Part shown: positions 27,671 to 34,997 of the stretch, in pieces | How positions within the stretch are numbered: the stretch's first letter is position 1 | Layout of the letters: every line of letters begins with the position of its first letter | Origin: Nanoarchaeota archaeon | GTDB lineage: Archaea; EX4484-52; LFW-46 | Direction of reading: 5' to 3' | NCBI GenBank assembly: GCA_018897155.1 | Contig: JAHILE010000025.1 | Coordinates: forward strand, 1 to 52,707 | DNA length: 52,707 nt | Translations under genes and position numbers: made by a program | The notes under the pieces: model-generated | Told to the model about the DNA's origin: nothing | Seen by the model: the letters and a program-made list of their open reading frames with translations, nothing else | Databases searched by the model: none

Positions 27671-27919
27671 ATGGCACAAACATATAGGGAAATTGCAGGA
27701 ATACTACCGAGTGATGCGGTCCTTAATGGCCCCAACAAAATATATGCAATAACGCCGAAGAAATTAAAAGGACTATCCAACGACGCAAAGAATATGTTAA
27801 CCTCTTTTGGAATGGTTCCAAAAGACGAAATAAAAAAAATCGATGACGATAATAACCACACATCTCCTGTAAATATTACAATCACGCCATCATATATACG
27901 CGAACATTATGGAGAGTAA
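27671..27919 (+). CDS. Small conserved-looking protein, unknown
   Basis: An 82-residue acidic-to-neutral protein with no recognised domain and no membrane segment. The start at 27671 is chosen because GGAGGGTG at 27658-27665 is well placed; upstream in-frame codons overlap glmS. It lies 17 nt after glmS and its 3' end overlaps the region just before pgk, so the three genes are likely co-transcribed. Mixed helix/strand composition is all that can be said. Confidence 0.55.
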   Translation: MAQTYREIAGILPSDAVLNGPNKIYAITPKKLKGLSNDAKNMLTSFGMVPKDEIKKIDDDNNHTSPVNITITPSYIREHYGE

Positions 27920-27923
27920 TTTT

Positions 27924-29246
27924 ATGAAACTCAAAAAACCTAATCTAAAAGGGAAAAACGTATTCCACAAAGTGGACATGAATTCGTCATTTGACAAAAA
28001 TACGGGGCAGTTCAAGGACATCTCAAAAATCCGCGAGGCTGCGCTGTCGATAAAATACGCGCTTGACTGCGGCGCAAGAACAGTCATTGTCGCTTCGCAT
28101 CAGGGAGACCGCGACAAAGCAGAAAGCCTAAAAAACCATGTTGAGGTCCTGCAATTGCACCTTCCGCAGGAAAGAATCACTTTCGCAGGAAAGCGGTGCG
28201 GAGACGATATTGCAGAAATGGTAAAAAATGCGCGAGATGGTGAAATCATAGTTCTTGAAAACACGCGGCTTGAAGACGAAGAATGGGCCGCGCCGCATCC
28301 CACACAGACAAAAATGTATTCAATGCTGAAAAAAATCCCGGACCTCAATGCAATAAAGGATGATCCTGCATCGCATAGAAAAGAGCTCTGCTCATTCACT
28401 ATCTTAGAGCATTTGAGCAGCGAAGGAGTGCCGGTTTATGGCGGTCCGCTGCTTCACAATGACGTAAAAATGGCGGCAAAGGCGTGCGCAATGCTTGAGA
28501 AAAAAGGTGGAATTCTTCTTATCGGAGGCAGGAAGCTGGCAGACCAGCTTGAGCTAATTCCGCAGATTCTTGAAAAGTTCCCGAAAACAGACGCTCTGCT
28601 TGGTGGCCTTCTTTCAGTGCATATGGAAAAAGCGCTGGGAAAAAATCTTGGCCCGAACAACGAGCTTTTGCGCGACAAAGACAACCTGAAAAGCGATGAA
28701 ACTGAAATGCTAAAAAAGGCTGTTGAGATAATGAATAAATTCAAAGGACGCATAGTATTGCCGCAAGATTATTTTATCAAAACTGACGACACATTACTGA
28801 ATGTGCCTGTCAACGAAATACATAATGGAAAGGTCATTGACATCGGCATAAAGACAATCATAGACTACAAGCGAAGGATAGAGGCGCGCAGAAAAACAAG
28901 CGTCATGATAAACGGAGCGATGGGGCATTACGAATCCGCAAAATTCATGACAGGCCCGGGATTTGTCGGCGGCGCAGAAGTCTATTCCGCTGCATTCGAC
29001 ATAGAGAACAAACACTTTGTAATGTGCTTTGGCGGAGATTCTACTGCAATTGTGAACAAGCTCGGATTTGTCCCGAACATGCACAGCTCATCAGGAAAGG
29101 CATTTTTCAAGCGCATTGTCTACGGCCCGCATTTTGACTGCAAGTTTATTTTCCAGAATAATGGATGCAATGGAAATAATAAAAACGGCGTGAATGGAAA
29201 TAAAGGCGTCGACGCAAATAAGAAAATACAAAAAACAACTGATTGA
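27924..29246 (+). CDS. pgk: Phosphoglycerate kinase
   Basis: A 440-residue archaeal PGK converting 1,3-bisphosphoglycerate and ADP to 3-phosphoglycerate and ATP. Substrate-site blocks visible are HKVDMNSSFD (in place of the bacterial DxNVP), VIVASHQGDR, VLENTRLEDEE, VYGGPLLHNDVK and GGRKLADQ. The nucleotide site near the C-terminus reads HFVMCFGGDSTAIVNKLG. The start at 27924 follows GGAGAG; the ATG at 27909 overlaps the upstream stop. The last 30 residues are an unusual Asn/Gly/Lys-rich low-complexity tail beyond the enzyme fold. Confidence 0.95.
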   Translation: MKLKKPNLKGKNVFHKVDMNSSFDKNTGQFKDISKIREAALSIKYALDCGARTVIVASHQGDRDKAESLKNHVEVLQLHLPQERITFAGKRCGDDIAEMVKNARDGEIIVLENTRLEDEEWAAPHPTQTKMYSMLKKIPDLNAIKDDPASHRKELCSFTILEHLSSEGVPVYGGPLLHNDVKMAAKACAMLEKKGGILLIGGRKLADQLELIPQILEKFPKTDALLGGLLSVHMEKALGKNLGPNNELLRDKDNLKSDETEMLKKAVEIMNKFKGRIVLPQDYFIKTDDTLLNVPVNEIHNGKVIDIGIKTIIDYKRRIEARRKTSVMINGAMGHYESAKFMTGPGFVGGAEVYSAAFDIENKHFVMCFGGDSTAIVNKLGFVPNMHSSSGKAFFKRIVYGPHFDCKFIFQNNGCNGNNKNGVNGNKGVDANKKIQKTTD

Positions 29247-29270
29247 GATATAAATAAGGCGCACTAATAT

Positions 29271-29280
29271 AATATAAATA
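29271..29280 (+). promoter_or_regulatory. TATA box for mntA-hepT
   Basis: AATATAAATA is centred about 22 nt before the mntA ATG, so the transcript would be leaderless or nearly so. Confidence 0.45.
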
Positions 29281-29296
29281 CCATTATGGTGATTCA

Positions 29297-29584
29297 ATGG
29301 ACAAAAAAATCCAGGATATCAAAGCTCAATTAGTACCGATCCTAAAACAAAACAACGTCTTAAAAGCCGGAATTTTTGGCTCTTTTGCGCGCGGAGAGCA
29401 AAAAAAGTCAAGCGATATTGACATATTGATTAAATTCAAGGAAGGTAAAAGCCTGCTTGACCTTGCAAGACTTGAGCTTATGCTCGAAAAAAAACTCGGA
29501 AGAAAAGTCGACTTAATAACTTACGACTCCCTTCACCCTTTGATAAAAGACAAAATTCTAAAGGAGGAGATTCAAGTCATATGA
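29297..29584 (+). CDS. mntA: MntA antitoxin (minimal nucleotidyltransferase)
   Basis: A 95-residue MNT-domain protein. The nucleotidyltransferase signature GSFARGEQKKSSDIDILIKF occupies residues 27-46, with both Asp metal ligands present. In MntA/HepT modules the antitoxin inactivates its HEPN partner by AMPylating it, so an intact active site matters. The stop overlaps the hepT start by 4 nt (ATGA). An A/T box sits just upstream, so the pair has its own promoter. Confidence 0.92.
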   Translation: MDKKIQDIKAQLVPILKQNNVLKAGIFGSFARGEQKKSSDIDILIKFKEGKSLLDLARLELMLEKKLGRKVDLITYDSLHPLIKDKILKEEIQVI

Positions 29585-29952
29585 ATAAAGAGCCTCTTGT
29601 TTTCGTTAAGCATATTCAGGAAAGCATGGAAAAAATCGAAAAATCTGCAAAAGAGCTTTCAAGAGAAGATTTTCTTAATTCCGAGGAAACTCAGGATGCG
29701 ACCATAAGGCGACTTGAAATTATCGGCGAAGCTGCAAAAAACTTACCGGAAGAATTTCGAAAAAAACATCCAGAAATTCCGTGGAGTGAAATAATAAGGA
29801 CGCGCGACAAGCTCATTCACGGATATTTTGGAGTGGATATTAACCTCACTTACGATATTGTAAAAAATGATTTGCCCGCATTAAAAGAAAAAGTAAAGCA
29901 AATTCTTGAAAAGGACAGTATTGGCAAAAATGACTTAAAGCCGTCAAAATGA
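29581..29952 (+). CDS. hepT: HepT toxin (HEPN domain, DUF86)
   Basis: A 123-residue HEPN RNase of the DUF86 type, partner of the preceding MntA. The R-x4-H RNase motif is RDKLIHGYF near residues 77-85, with the conserved Tyr of the family just after it. RRLEIIGEAAKNLP upstream is equally typical. Gene order and overlap match the standard toxin-antitoxin module. The C-terminus has a short Lys/Asp tail. Confidence 0.93.
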   Translation: MNKEPLVFVKHIQESMEKIEKSAKELSREDFLNSEETQDATIRRLEIIGEAAKNLPEEFRKKHPEIPWSEIIRTRDKLIHGYFGVDINLTYDIVKNDLPALKEKVKQILEKDSIGKNDLKPSK

Positions 29953-29961
29953 GGTGCTAAC

Positions 29962-30450
29962 GTGAAACTAGTGTTTATTCAAACCGGCGGAACAATAGAT
30001 AAAGATTATCCAAAAACAACAAAAGGATATGTTTTTGAAATCTCAGAGCCCGCAATAAAAAGAATAGTGCAACGAGTTGCGCCCAACTTTGATTTTGAAA
30101 TTGTTTCGGTCTTAAAAAAAGATAGTTTAGACATTACTGAAGCGGATAGGATTAAAATATCTAAAACATGCCAAGAGGTAATGGCCGATAAAATAATCAT
30201 CACTCATGGAACCGATACGATGATAGAAACCGCAAAGGCGTTGAGCAATATAAAAAATAAAGTCATAATTTTGACAGGTGCCGCAAGACCTGAAAAATTT
30301 TCTGATTCTGACGCATCGTTTAATTTAGGCGTGGCTATCGGAGCAGCAAACGTTCTTAAAAAAGGTATCTATATCGCTATGAATGGTAGAATTTATCCTT
30401 GGAATAATGTCAAACGAAAGTTAGAAACAGGACAATTTATTGATTATTAA
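29962..30450 (+). CDS. Short asparaginase-like protein
   Basis: A 162-residue protein covering only the N-terminal domain of L-asparaginase. It has both threonine-containing motifs, FIQTGGTIDKDY (residues 5-16) and IITHGTDTMIETA (near 74-86), plus ILTGAARPEKFSDSDASFNLG. Such half-length forms are common and are not truncations by themselves. A start GTG at 29962 follows GAGGTG, 9 nt after hepT. Whether it hydrolyses asparagine is unknown, because the full enzyme uses residues from a second domain or subunit. Confidence 0.85.
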   Translation: MKLVFIQTGGTIDKDYPKTTKGYVFEISEPAIKRIVQRVAPNFDFEIVSVLKKDSLDITEADRIKISKTCQEVMADKIIITHGTDTMIETAKALSNIKNKVIILTGAARPEKFSDSDASFNLGVAIGAANVLKKGIYIAMNGRIYPWNNVKRKLETGQFIDY

Positions 30451-30460
30451 TGTGATTCCT

Positions 30461-31483
30461 ATGATACGAGTAGGCATAAACGGCTTTGGAACAATCGGAA
30501 AAAGAGTGGCAGACGCTGTTGCGCTGCAGGATGACATGAAAGTTGTCGGTGTTGTCAAGACGCGCCCGACATTCGAGGCGAAACTCGCGCAAAGAAAGAA
30601 TTATCCGCTTTTTACAAATGTCAAGGAAAATATTCCTGCATTTGAGTCCGCAGGATTAAAAGTCGAAGGAACGCTTGAAAATCTTCTGGATAATTGCGAC
30701 GTGATTGTTGACTGCACTCCTGGAAAAGTCGGCGCGATAAACAAGGAAAAACTCTATGCGCCGCGCAAAATCAAGGCAATATTTCAGGGCGGAGAGAAGT
30801 CGAATATCGCGGAAATGTCATTTAATGCATCAACTAATTACTCCGCATGCATAGGCAAGAATTTCCTGCGCGTGGTTTCCTGCAACACAACAGGACTCTG
30901 CAGGACGCTCGGCGCAATTGACAGAACATTCGGTCTGCAAAAAGTCCGCGCAACAATGATACGCAGAGGCGCAGATTCTGGAGATTCGAAAACAGGCCCG
31001 ATTAACGCAATAGTTCCCAACCCCCCGACAATCCCGAGCCATCACGGCGCTGATGTCAATACAATCTTGCCGAAACTGGACATTGTAACCGGAGCATTTA
31101 TTGTACCGACAACATTGATGCATGTACATATGGTAAATGCAATACTGAAAAAAAATACAACTCGCGAGGAAGCAATCGCAGTGCTTGAAAATGCTTCAAG
31201 AGTTATCCTTGTAAACGCGTCAGACGGAATTGAATCAACCGCACAGGTGATGGAATACGCGCGAGACCTTGGAAGGCCGCGCGGCGACCTGTTTGAAATC
31301 GCAGTCTGGCGCGAAAGCATCAATGTCATAAACGGCAACGAATTGTTCTACATACAGGCAGTGCACCAGGAATGCAATGTTGTGCCCGAGAATGTCGATG
31401 CGATACGCGCGATTATGGGCATTGAATCAGACGCGCACAAAAGCATGGAAAAGACGAATAAGAGCTTAATGATTTTGAAATAG
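30461..31483 (+). CDS. gap: Glyceraldehyde-3-phosphate dehydrogenase, archaeal type
   Basis: A 340-residue archaeal (class II) GAPDH. The cofactor site is VGINGFGTIGKRVADAV at the N-terminus. The catalytic Cys is in VVSCNTTGLCR near residue 140, and the downstream block RRGADSGDSKTGPINAIVPN is specific to the archaeal family. The Met at 30461 is taken as start because it aligns with the family N-terminus; the frame is open earlier. It overlaps the asparaginase-like gene's neighbourhood and, with pgk, PorAB and the aldolase at 50533, supplies part of the central sugar pathway. Confidence 0.96.
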   Translation: MIRVGINGFGTIGKRVADAVALQDDMKVVGVVKTRPTFEAKLAQRKNYPLFTNVKENIPAFESAGLKVEGTLENLLDNCDVIVDCTPGKVGAINKEKLYAPRKIKAIFQGGEKSNIAEMSFNASTNYSACIGKNFLRVVSCNTTGLCRTLGAIDRTFGLQKVRATMIRRGADSGDSKTGPINAIVPNPPTIPSHHGADVNTILPKLDIVTGAFIVPTTLMHVHMVNAILKKNTTREEAIAVLENASRVILVNASDGIESTAQVMEYARDLGRPRGDLFEIAVWRESINVINGNELFYIQAVHQECNVVPENVDAIRAIMGIESDAHKSMEKTNKSLMILK

Positions 31484-31498
31484 GATTTCAAAGAGTTC

Positions 31499-31518
31499 TT
31501 ACGTAATATATTACGTAA
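31499..31518. promoter_or_regulatory. 20-bp perfect palindrome upstream of porA
   Basis: TTACGTAATATATTACGTAA reads identically on both strands. Further TACG/CGTA-containing pieces occur to about 31566 (TACGTATCGTA, TTACGAA, TTACGAAA). It lies in the 200-nt gap between gap and porA, about 165 nt before the porA start, and may be an operator or part of the gap transcript end. Confidence 0.45.
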
Positions 31519-31683
31519 TAATCAATAATACTACGTATCGTATTACGAACATACTAATTACGAAATGACATCATATATTTGCAGAAATACGCCAAATTTA
31601 GAGACCGATCAAAGACACATATTTTTCCAAATACATCTTACACCAAGCATAAAAAGATTTTAATCAAATAAAAATACATCATT

Positions 31684-32862
31684 ATGGCAAAAGAAGTATT
31701 AGAAGGAAGTAAAGCTGTTGCAGAAATAGTTCGGCTATGTGCGCCAGAAGTGATTGCAGCATATCCAATCACACCGCAAATTCAATAAGTCTCTATTAGG
31801 CTTATCGAAGCAGAAACGCATATTGTTGAGGACCTTGCAAAAATGAAAGCCAATGGCACACTCAATGCAGAATATATCGAATCGGAATCGGAATTCTCCG
31901 CGCTGTCTTCAATTATCGGAGCATCGGCTGCAGGCGTGCGCGTCTACACGGCAACAAGTTCCCAAGGGCTTGCACTCATGCATGAAGTTCTTTTTGCATC
32001 CGCAGGACTGCGCCTACCGCTTGTGATGACTGTCACAAATAGAGCCCTTTCTGCTCCGCTCAGCATCTGGAACGACCACCAGGATTCTATTTCCGAGCGC
32101 GACTCAGGCTGGATTCAAATTTATGTTGAAACAAATCAAGAAGCAGTAGACACTCACATACAGGCTTTTAGGATTGCAGAAAATTCCGAAGTACTTCTTC
32201 CAATAATGGTGTGCATGGACGGATTTTTCTTGACGCACACTGTTGAGCCGATAGATGTTCCTGAAAAAAAAGATGTTGAAAAATACATTCCGAAATATGT
32301 TCCTAAATACGCTACGCTCGATTCCAAAAATCCGAAATCAATCGGCGCATTTGTCTATCCGCAGTTTTATATCAATGCAAAGTATGACAATGATGTTGCG
32401 CTAAAGAACTCTGCCAATGAAATAAAAAAAGCAAACAAGGACTTTGAAAAAGCATTCGGAAGAAGATATGGCAACGGGCTTATTGAGGAATACAAAAACG
32501 ACAGAAAAATCACAATTATTGCAATGGGCTCTGTATGCGGAGCGATACGCGATTGCATTGATATAAGAAAAGATACGGGACTTTTGCGCGTGCGCACTTT
32601 TAGGCCTTTCCCGCGCGAAGACATCTTAGAAAATCTTTCAGACAAAGACACTGTGCTTGTGCTTGACAAAGCAGTTTCGCTTGGCAATGCAGGCGCGCTG
32701 TTCACCGAAGTCAGAGACGCGCTTTATTCGGCTAAGAAACGACCGAAGGTTGTCGGATTTATTGCAGGGCTTGGCGGAAAGGATATCCGGGTTAATGACA
32801 TAAACAGCATGATTGACCGCGCGAAAAAGATGAACGACGGCGATATAGAGTGGGTGGAATGA
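31684..32862 (+). CDS. porA: Pyruvate:ferredoxin oxidoreductase alpha subunit, interrupted by a BHB intron
   Basis: Predicted exons are 31684-31779 and 31816-32862, giving 380 residues, a normal PorA length. The start reads MAKEVLEGSKAVAEIVRL, then AAYPITPQ. The unspliced frame hits UAA at 31786-31788. After removal of 36 nt the sequence continues THIVEDLAKM, the expected family sequence. Later blocks SESEFSALSSIIGASAAGVR, TSSQGLALMHEVL, SAPLSIWNDHQDS and the transketolase C-domain (LRVRTFRPFPRED) are intact, with no other stop. The enzyme oxidises pyruvate to acetyl-CoA and reduces ferredoxin. Gamma and delta genes are not in the window. Confidence 0.9.
31780..31815 (+). other. 36-nt BHB intron in the porA coding sequence
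   Basis: The junctions fold as CCGC (31774-31777) paired with GCAG (31810-31813), with one C-A mismatch. A 3-nt bulge AAA follows each arm (31778-31780 and 31814-31816). The inner helix is TTCAATAAG/CTTATCGAA, eight of nine pairs, closed by an 11-nt loop. Cutting after the second nucleotide of each bulge joins CCGCAA to ACGC, coding Pro-Gln-Thr-His, exactly the family sequence. The outer helix is not evident, so it is a relaxed BHB. The intron is a multiple of three but carries a UAA. Confidence 0.83.
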
Positions 32863-32877
32863 AGATTATTTTTAACT

Positions 32878-33198
32878 GTGGCAATTATTGCATTAATATT
32901 TGCTGCGGGCTGCGTTCAGGAGATGCAACCGCGGACAAGCGACAGGAATCTGGCATACATGGATTGTAAAGATGCGTGCGAATATGATGCCAAAATTGTG
33001 CGCGAACAAAATTTATCAGATGGCCCGTGCCTGCTCAATCCCGCAAAAAGTGCAACAGACTGGGTCTGCGACATCGCACATAATCCACGCCTGCCGATTG
33101 ATGATTTGCCAGAGAATCAGTGCAGCGCGTATCGCGAAGGAAAAGCAAAGCATTTTGTTGAACTGGATAAAAATTGCGAATTAATAAGAGCGGTTTGA
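32878..33198 (+). CDS. Small lipoprotein-like protein, cysteine-rich (paralogue 1)
   Basis: A 106-residue protein with a hydrophobic start ending in a lipobox-like FAAGC, then a domain with paired cysteines: MDCKDAC, GPCLL, WVCDIAHNPR, LPENQC and NCELIRAV. It is a close paralogue of the next gene. The only start in frame is GTG at 32878. An ATG overlapping the porA stop (32859) would give translational coupling, but it is one nucleotide out of phase; deleting one A near 32862-32863 would yield a better signal peptide starting MRLFLTVAI. Function is unknown. Confidence 0.6.
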   Translation: MAIIALIFAAGCVQEMQPRTSDRNLAYMDCKDACEYDAKIVREQNLSDGPCLLNPAKSATDWVCDIAHNPRLPIDDLPENQCSAYREGKAKHFVELDKNCELIRAV

Positions 33199-33247
33199 AA
33201 GCAAGAAAGTAATCAATTGATGTCATGATTGTTTCGGATGATTAAAA

Positions 33248-33571
33248 ATGAATAGGAATTTCAGTCTCGCGATTGTGACGCTGCTCGTGATAGCATCTTT
33301 GCTGAGCTATATTTATTTTTGGAATGTGGATGCTAGAAGAGCAGAAATCGGCGCATTATGCACAGATCTTTGCTTGAATAAAAGCAGATTTCTTTTAACA
33401 GGCCCGTGTCTTTCAGAAGAAATCGTGCCAGGCTGGACCTGTGATGTCGCGCACAATCCGAGGCAGGAAATAGATAATTTGCCCGAAAATCAGTGCGCAG
33501 CATTCAGAAACAGAAGTGTGCGCCATTTTGTGGAAGTGGATGAGAATTGCAAATTAATACGGGCGGTTTAA
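33248..33571 (+). CDS. Small membrane-anchored cysteine-rich protein (paralogue 2)
   Basis: A 107-residue protein. A membrane segment at residues 7-25 (LAIVTLLVIASLLSYIYFW) replaces the lipobox of its neighbour. The rest matches paralogue 1 nearly position by position: CTDLC, TGPCLSEE, WTCDVAHNPRQEIDNLPENQ-C-A-A-F-R, HFVEVDENC and the identical end LIRAV. Six conserved cysteines suggest three disulfides outside the cell membrane. It lies between porA and porB, a place where no such gene is expected, and its function is unknown. Confidence 0.72.
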   Translation: MNRNFSLAIVTLLVIASLLSYIYFWNVDARRAEIGALCTDLCLNKSRFLLTGPCLSEEIVPGWTCDVAHNPRQEIDNLPENQCAAFRNRSVRHFVEVDENCKLIRAV

Positions 33572-33603
33572 ATAATTATGAAGTTTATTAAAAAGTGATA
33601 TTC

Positions 33604-34497
33604 ATGCCAAGTACAGATTTAATAACCCCGGGACATCGGACATGCGCGGGCTGCGGACCGGCGATTACAATACGCGAAGTGCTGCGCGCAACAGGCCCTG
33701 ACGTTATTATCTGCGAAGCCACGGGATGTATGGAAGTAACTACAACACCATATCCTGAAAGTTCCTGGAAAATCCCTTGGATTCATGTGACTTTTGAGAA
33801 TGCGGCATCAGTTGCTTCTGGAGTAAAAGCGGCTTTGCGAACACAGGGCAACAACCACACGCAAGTCATTGCACTGGGTGGTGATGGCGGAATGGTTGAT
33901 ATAGGATTTGGCGCGGTTTCAGGCGCGCTTGAAAGAAATGAAGACATACTTATTATAACCTATGACAATGAGGCCTATGCAAATACAGGTGTGCAACGTT
34001 CCGGTGCAACGCCGTATGGCGCATCTACAACAACATCTCCTGCAGGAACGGATTCAATCGGCAAGCCCGAATGGAAGAAAAACCTGCCTATGATTGCTGC
34101 AGCTCACGGATGCAAATATGTTGCCACAGCATCACCAGCATATCCTGCAGATCTTGCAAACAAAGTCAAAAAGGCGCTGTCAATAAAGGGTGTCAAATAT
34201 ATGCACATTCTTTCGCCATGCCCAATTGGATGGCGCACAGAGTCTTCGCAGACAATACAAATTGCAAAATTAGCAGTAACAAGCGGTATGTGGGTTCTTT
34301 ACGAAATTGAAAACGGGCTCTTTAAGAGAACATTTACGCAAAAAACAATGCCTGTAAAAGAATATCTCGCGCCGCAGGGCAGGTTCAATCACTTAAAAGA
34401 CGCAGACATCGCAAAGATACAGGAGCATGTTAACAGCGCATGGAATGCACTTGAGAATTTGGAAAAGAGCGGCGTGAATTTGATTAAGATTCTTTAG
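33604..34497 (+). CDS. porB: Pyruvate:ferredoxin oxidoreductase beta subunit
   Basis: A 297-residue TPP-binding subunit. The proximal 4Fe-4S cysteines appear in TCAGCG (near residue 14) and CEATGCME (near 42), with a further Cys in LSPCPIGW. The TPP motif is GGDGGMVDIGFGAVSGALER followed by YDNEAYANTG, the GDG-to-N spacing of the family. Domain and length fit PorB. The start at 33604 is preferred over the GTG at 33595. Separated from porA by two small paralogues; otherwise the same transcription direction suggests one transcript. Confidence 0.95.
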   Translation: MPSTDLITPGHRTCAGCGPAITIREVLRATGPDVIICEATGCMEVTTTPYPESSWKIPWIHVTFENAASVASGVKAALRTQGNNHTQVIALGGDGGMVDIGFGAVSGALERNEDILIITYDNEAYANTGVQRSGATPYGASTTTSPAGTDSIGKPEWKKNLPMIAAAHGCKYVATASPAYPADLANKVKKALSIKGVKYMHILSPCPIGWRTESSQTIQIAKLAVTSGMWVLYEIENGLFKRTFTQKTMPVKEYLAPQGRFNHLKDADIAKIQEHVNSAWNALENLEKSGVNLIKIL

Positions 34498-34523
34498 AAG
34501 AGTGATAATCAGCAAAAACAGTT

Positions 34524-34988
34524 TTATTTAAGATCAAAATATCTATTCAGATAAAATTTGTACATTGCTCCGGTTTGTGAAGGAATCTCCTCTCTAGAAT
34601 TTATTATTCTCATTGAAGAAAAACGCAGTTCTTCAAGGCTTATTTTTTGATCTGATGAAACGCTTATAGAATATCCTGTCGATAAATCTTGTCGATTATG
34701 TTTTGTTGTGAATTTACCGACATACTGCCCTAAAAAGTTCCTTTCTGATGGATTGATTAGCAATCCCACTTCCCGATCTGCAATTCGGATAAGCGTATCG
34801 TCTATATTTTCTCCCTTGAGCATTCTTCGTCCGGGTAAAGCCCATACGTTTTGATATGGGGCGACTTTTCTTTTCACAATAACTACGCCTTCATCTCCAT
34901 ATTCAATAACAAGATCAAATGTAGGAATAACAGCCCATTCCAATATTTCGTCAGAAATTTCTTTTGGTATGGCTTTTATATCCACCAT
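34524..34988 (-). CDS. Nudix-family hydrolase, GDP-mannose hydrolase-like
   Basis: A 154-residue Nudix fold protein. The Nudix helix region reads WALPGRRMLKGENIDDTLIR followed by IADREVGL. The canonical G-x5-E-x7-REUxEExGU motif is degenerate here, with the RExxEE core altered, which resembles the GDP-mannose mannosyl hydrolase branch that has shifted metal ligands. Upstream is WAVIPTFDLVIEYGDEGVVIVKR, the substrate-binding strand. It is convergent with porB. The substrate cannot be told from sequence. Confidence 0.78.
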   Translation of the reverse strand: MVDIKAIPKEISDEILEWAVIPTFDLVIEYGDEGVVIVKRKVAPYQNVWALPGRRMLKGENIDDTLIRIADREVGLLINPSERNFLGQYVGKFTTKHNRQDLSTGYSISVSSDQKISLEELRFSSMRIINSREEIPSQTGAMYKFYLNRYFDLK

Positions 34989-34997
34989 AGTTTCAAC

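Noticed and set aside
29962-30450. Asparaginase-like gene as a truncated pseudogene
   Set aside because: Stand-alone proteins of about 160 residues with both Thr motifs are a known form, and the ribosome site and frame are intact.
31684-31842. porA as a pseudogene or with the start at the later ATG (31843)
   Set aside because: The 5' part is conserved PorA sequence in the same frame, and removal of 36 nt restores the motif exactly. A start at 31843 would lose the substrate-binding N-terminus.
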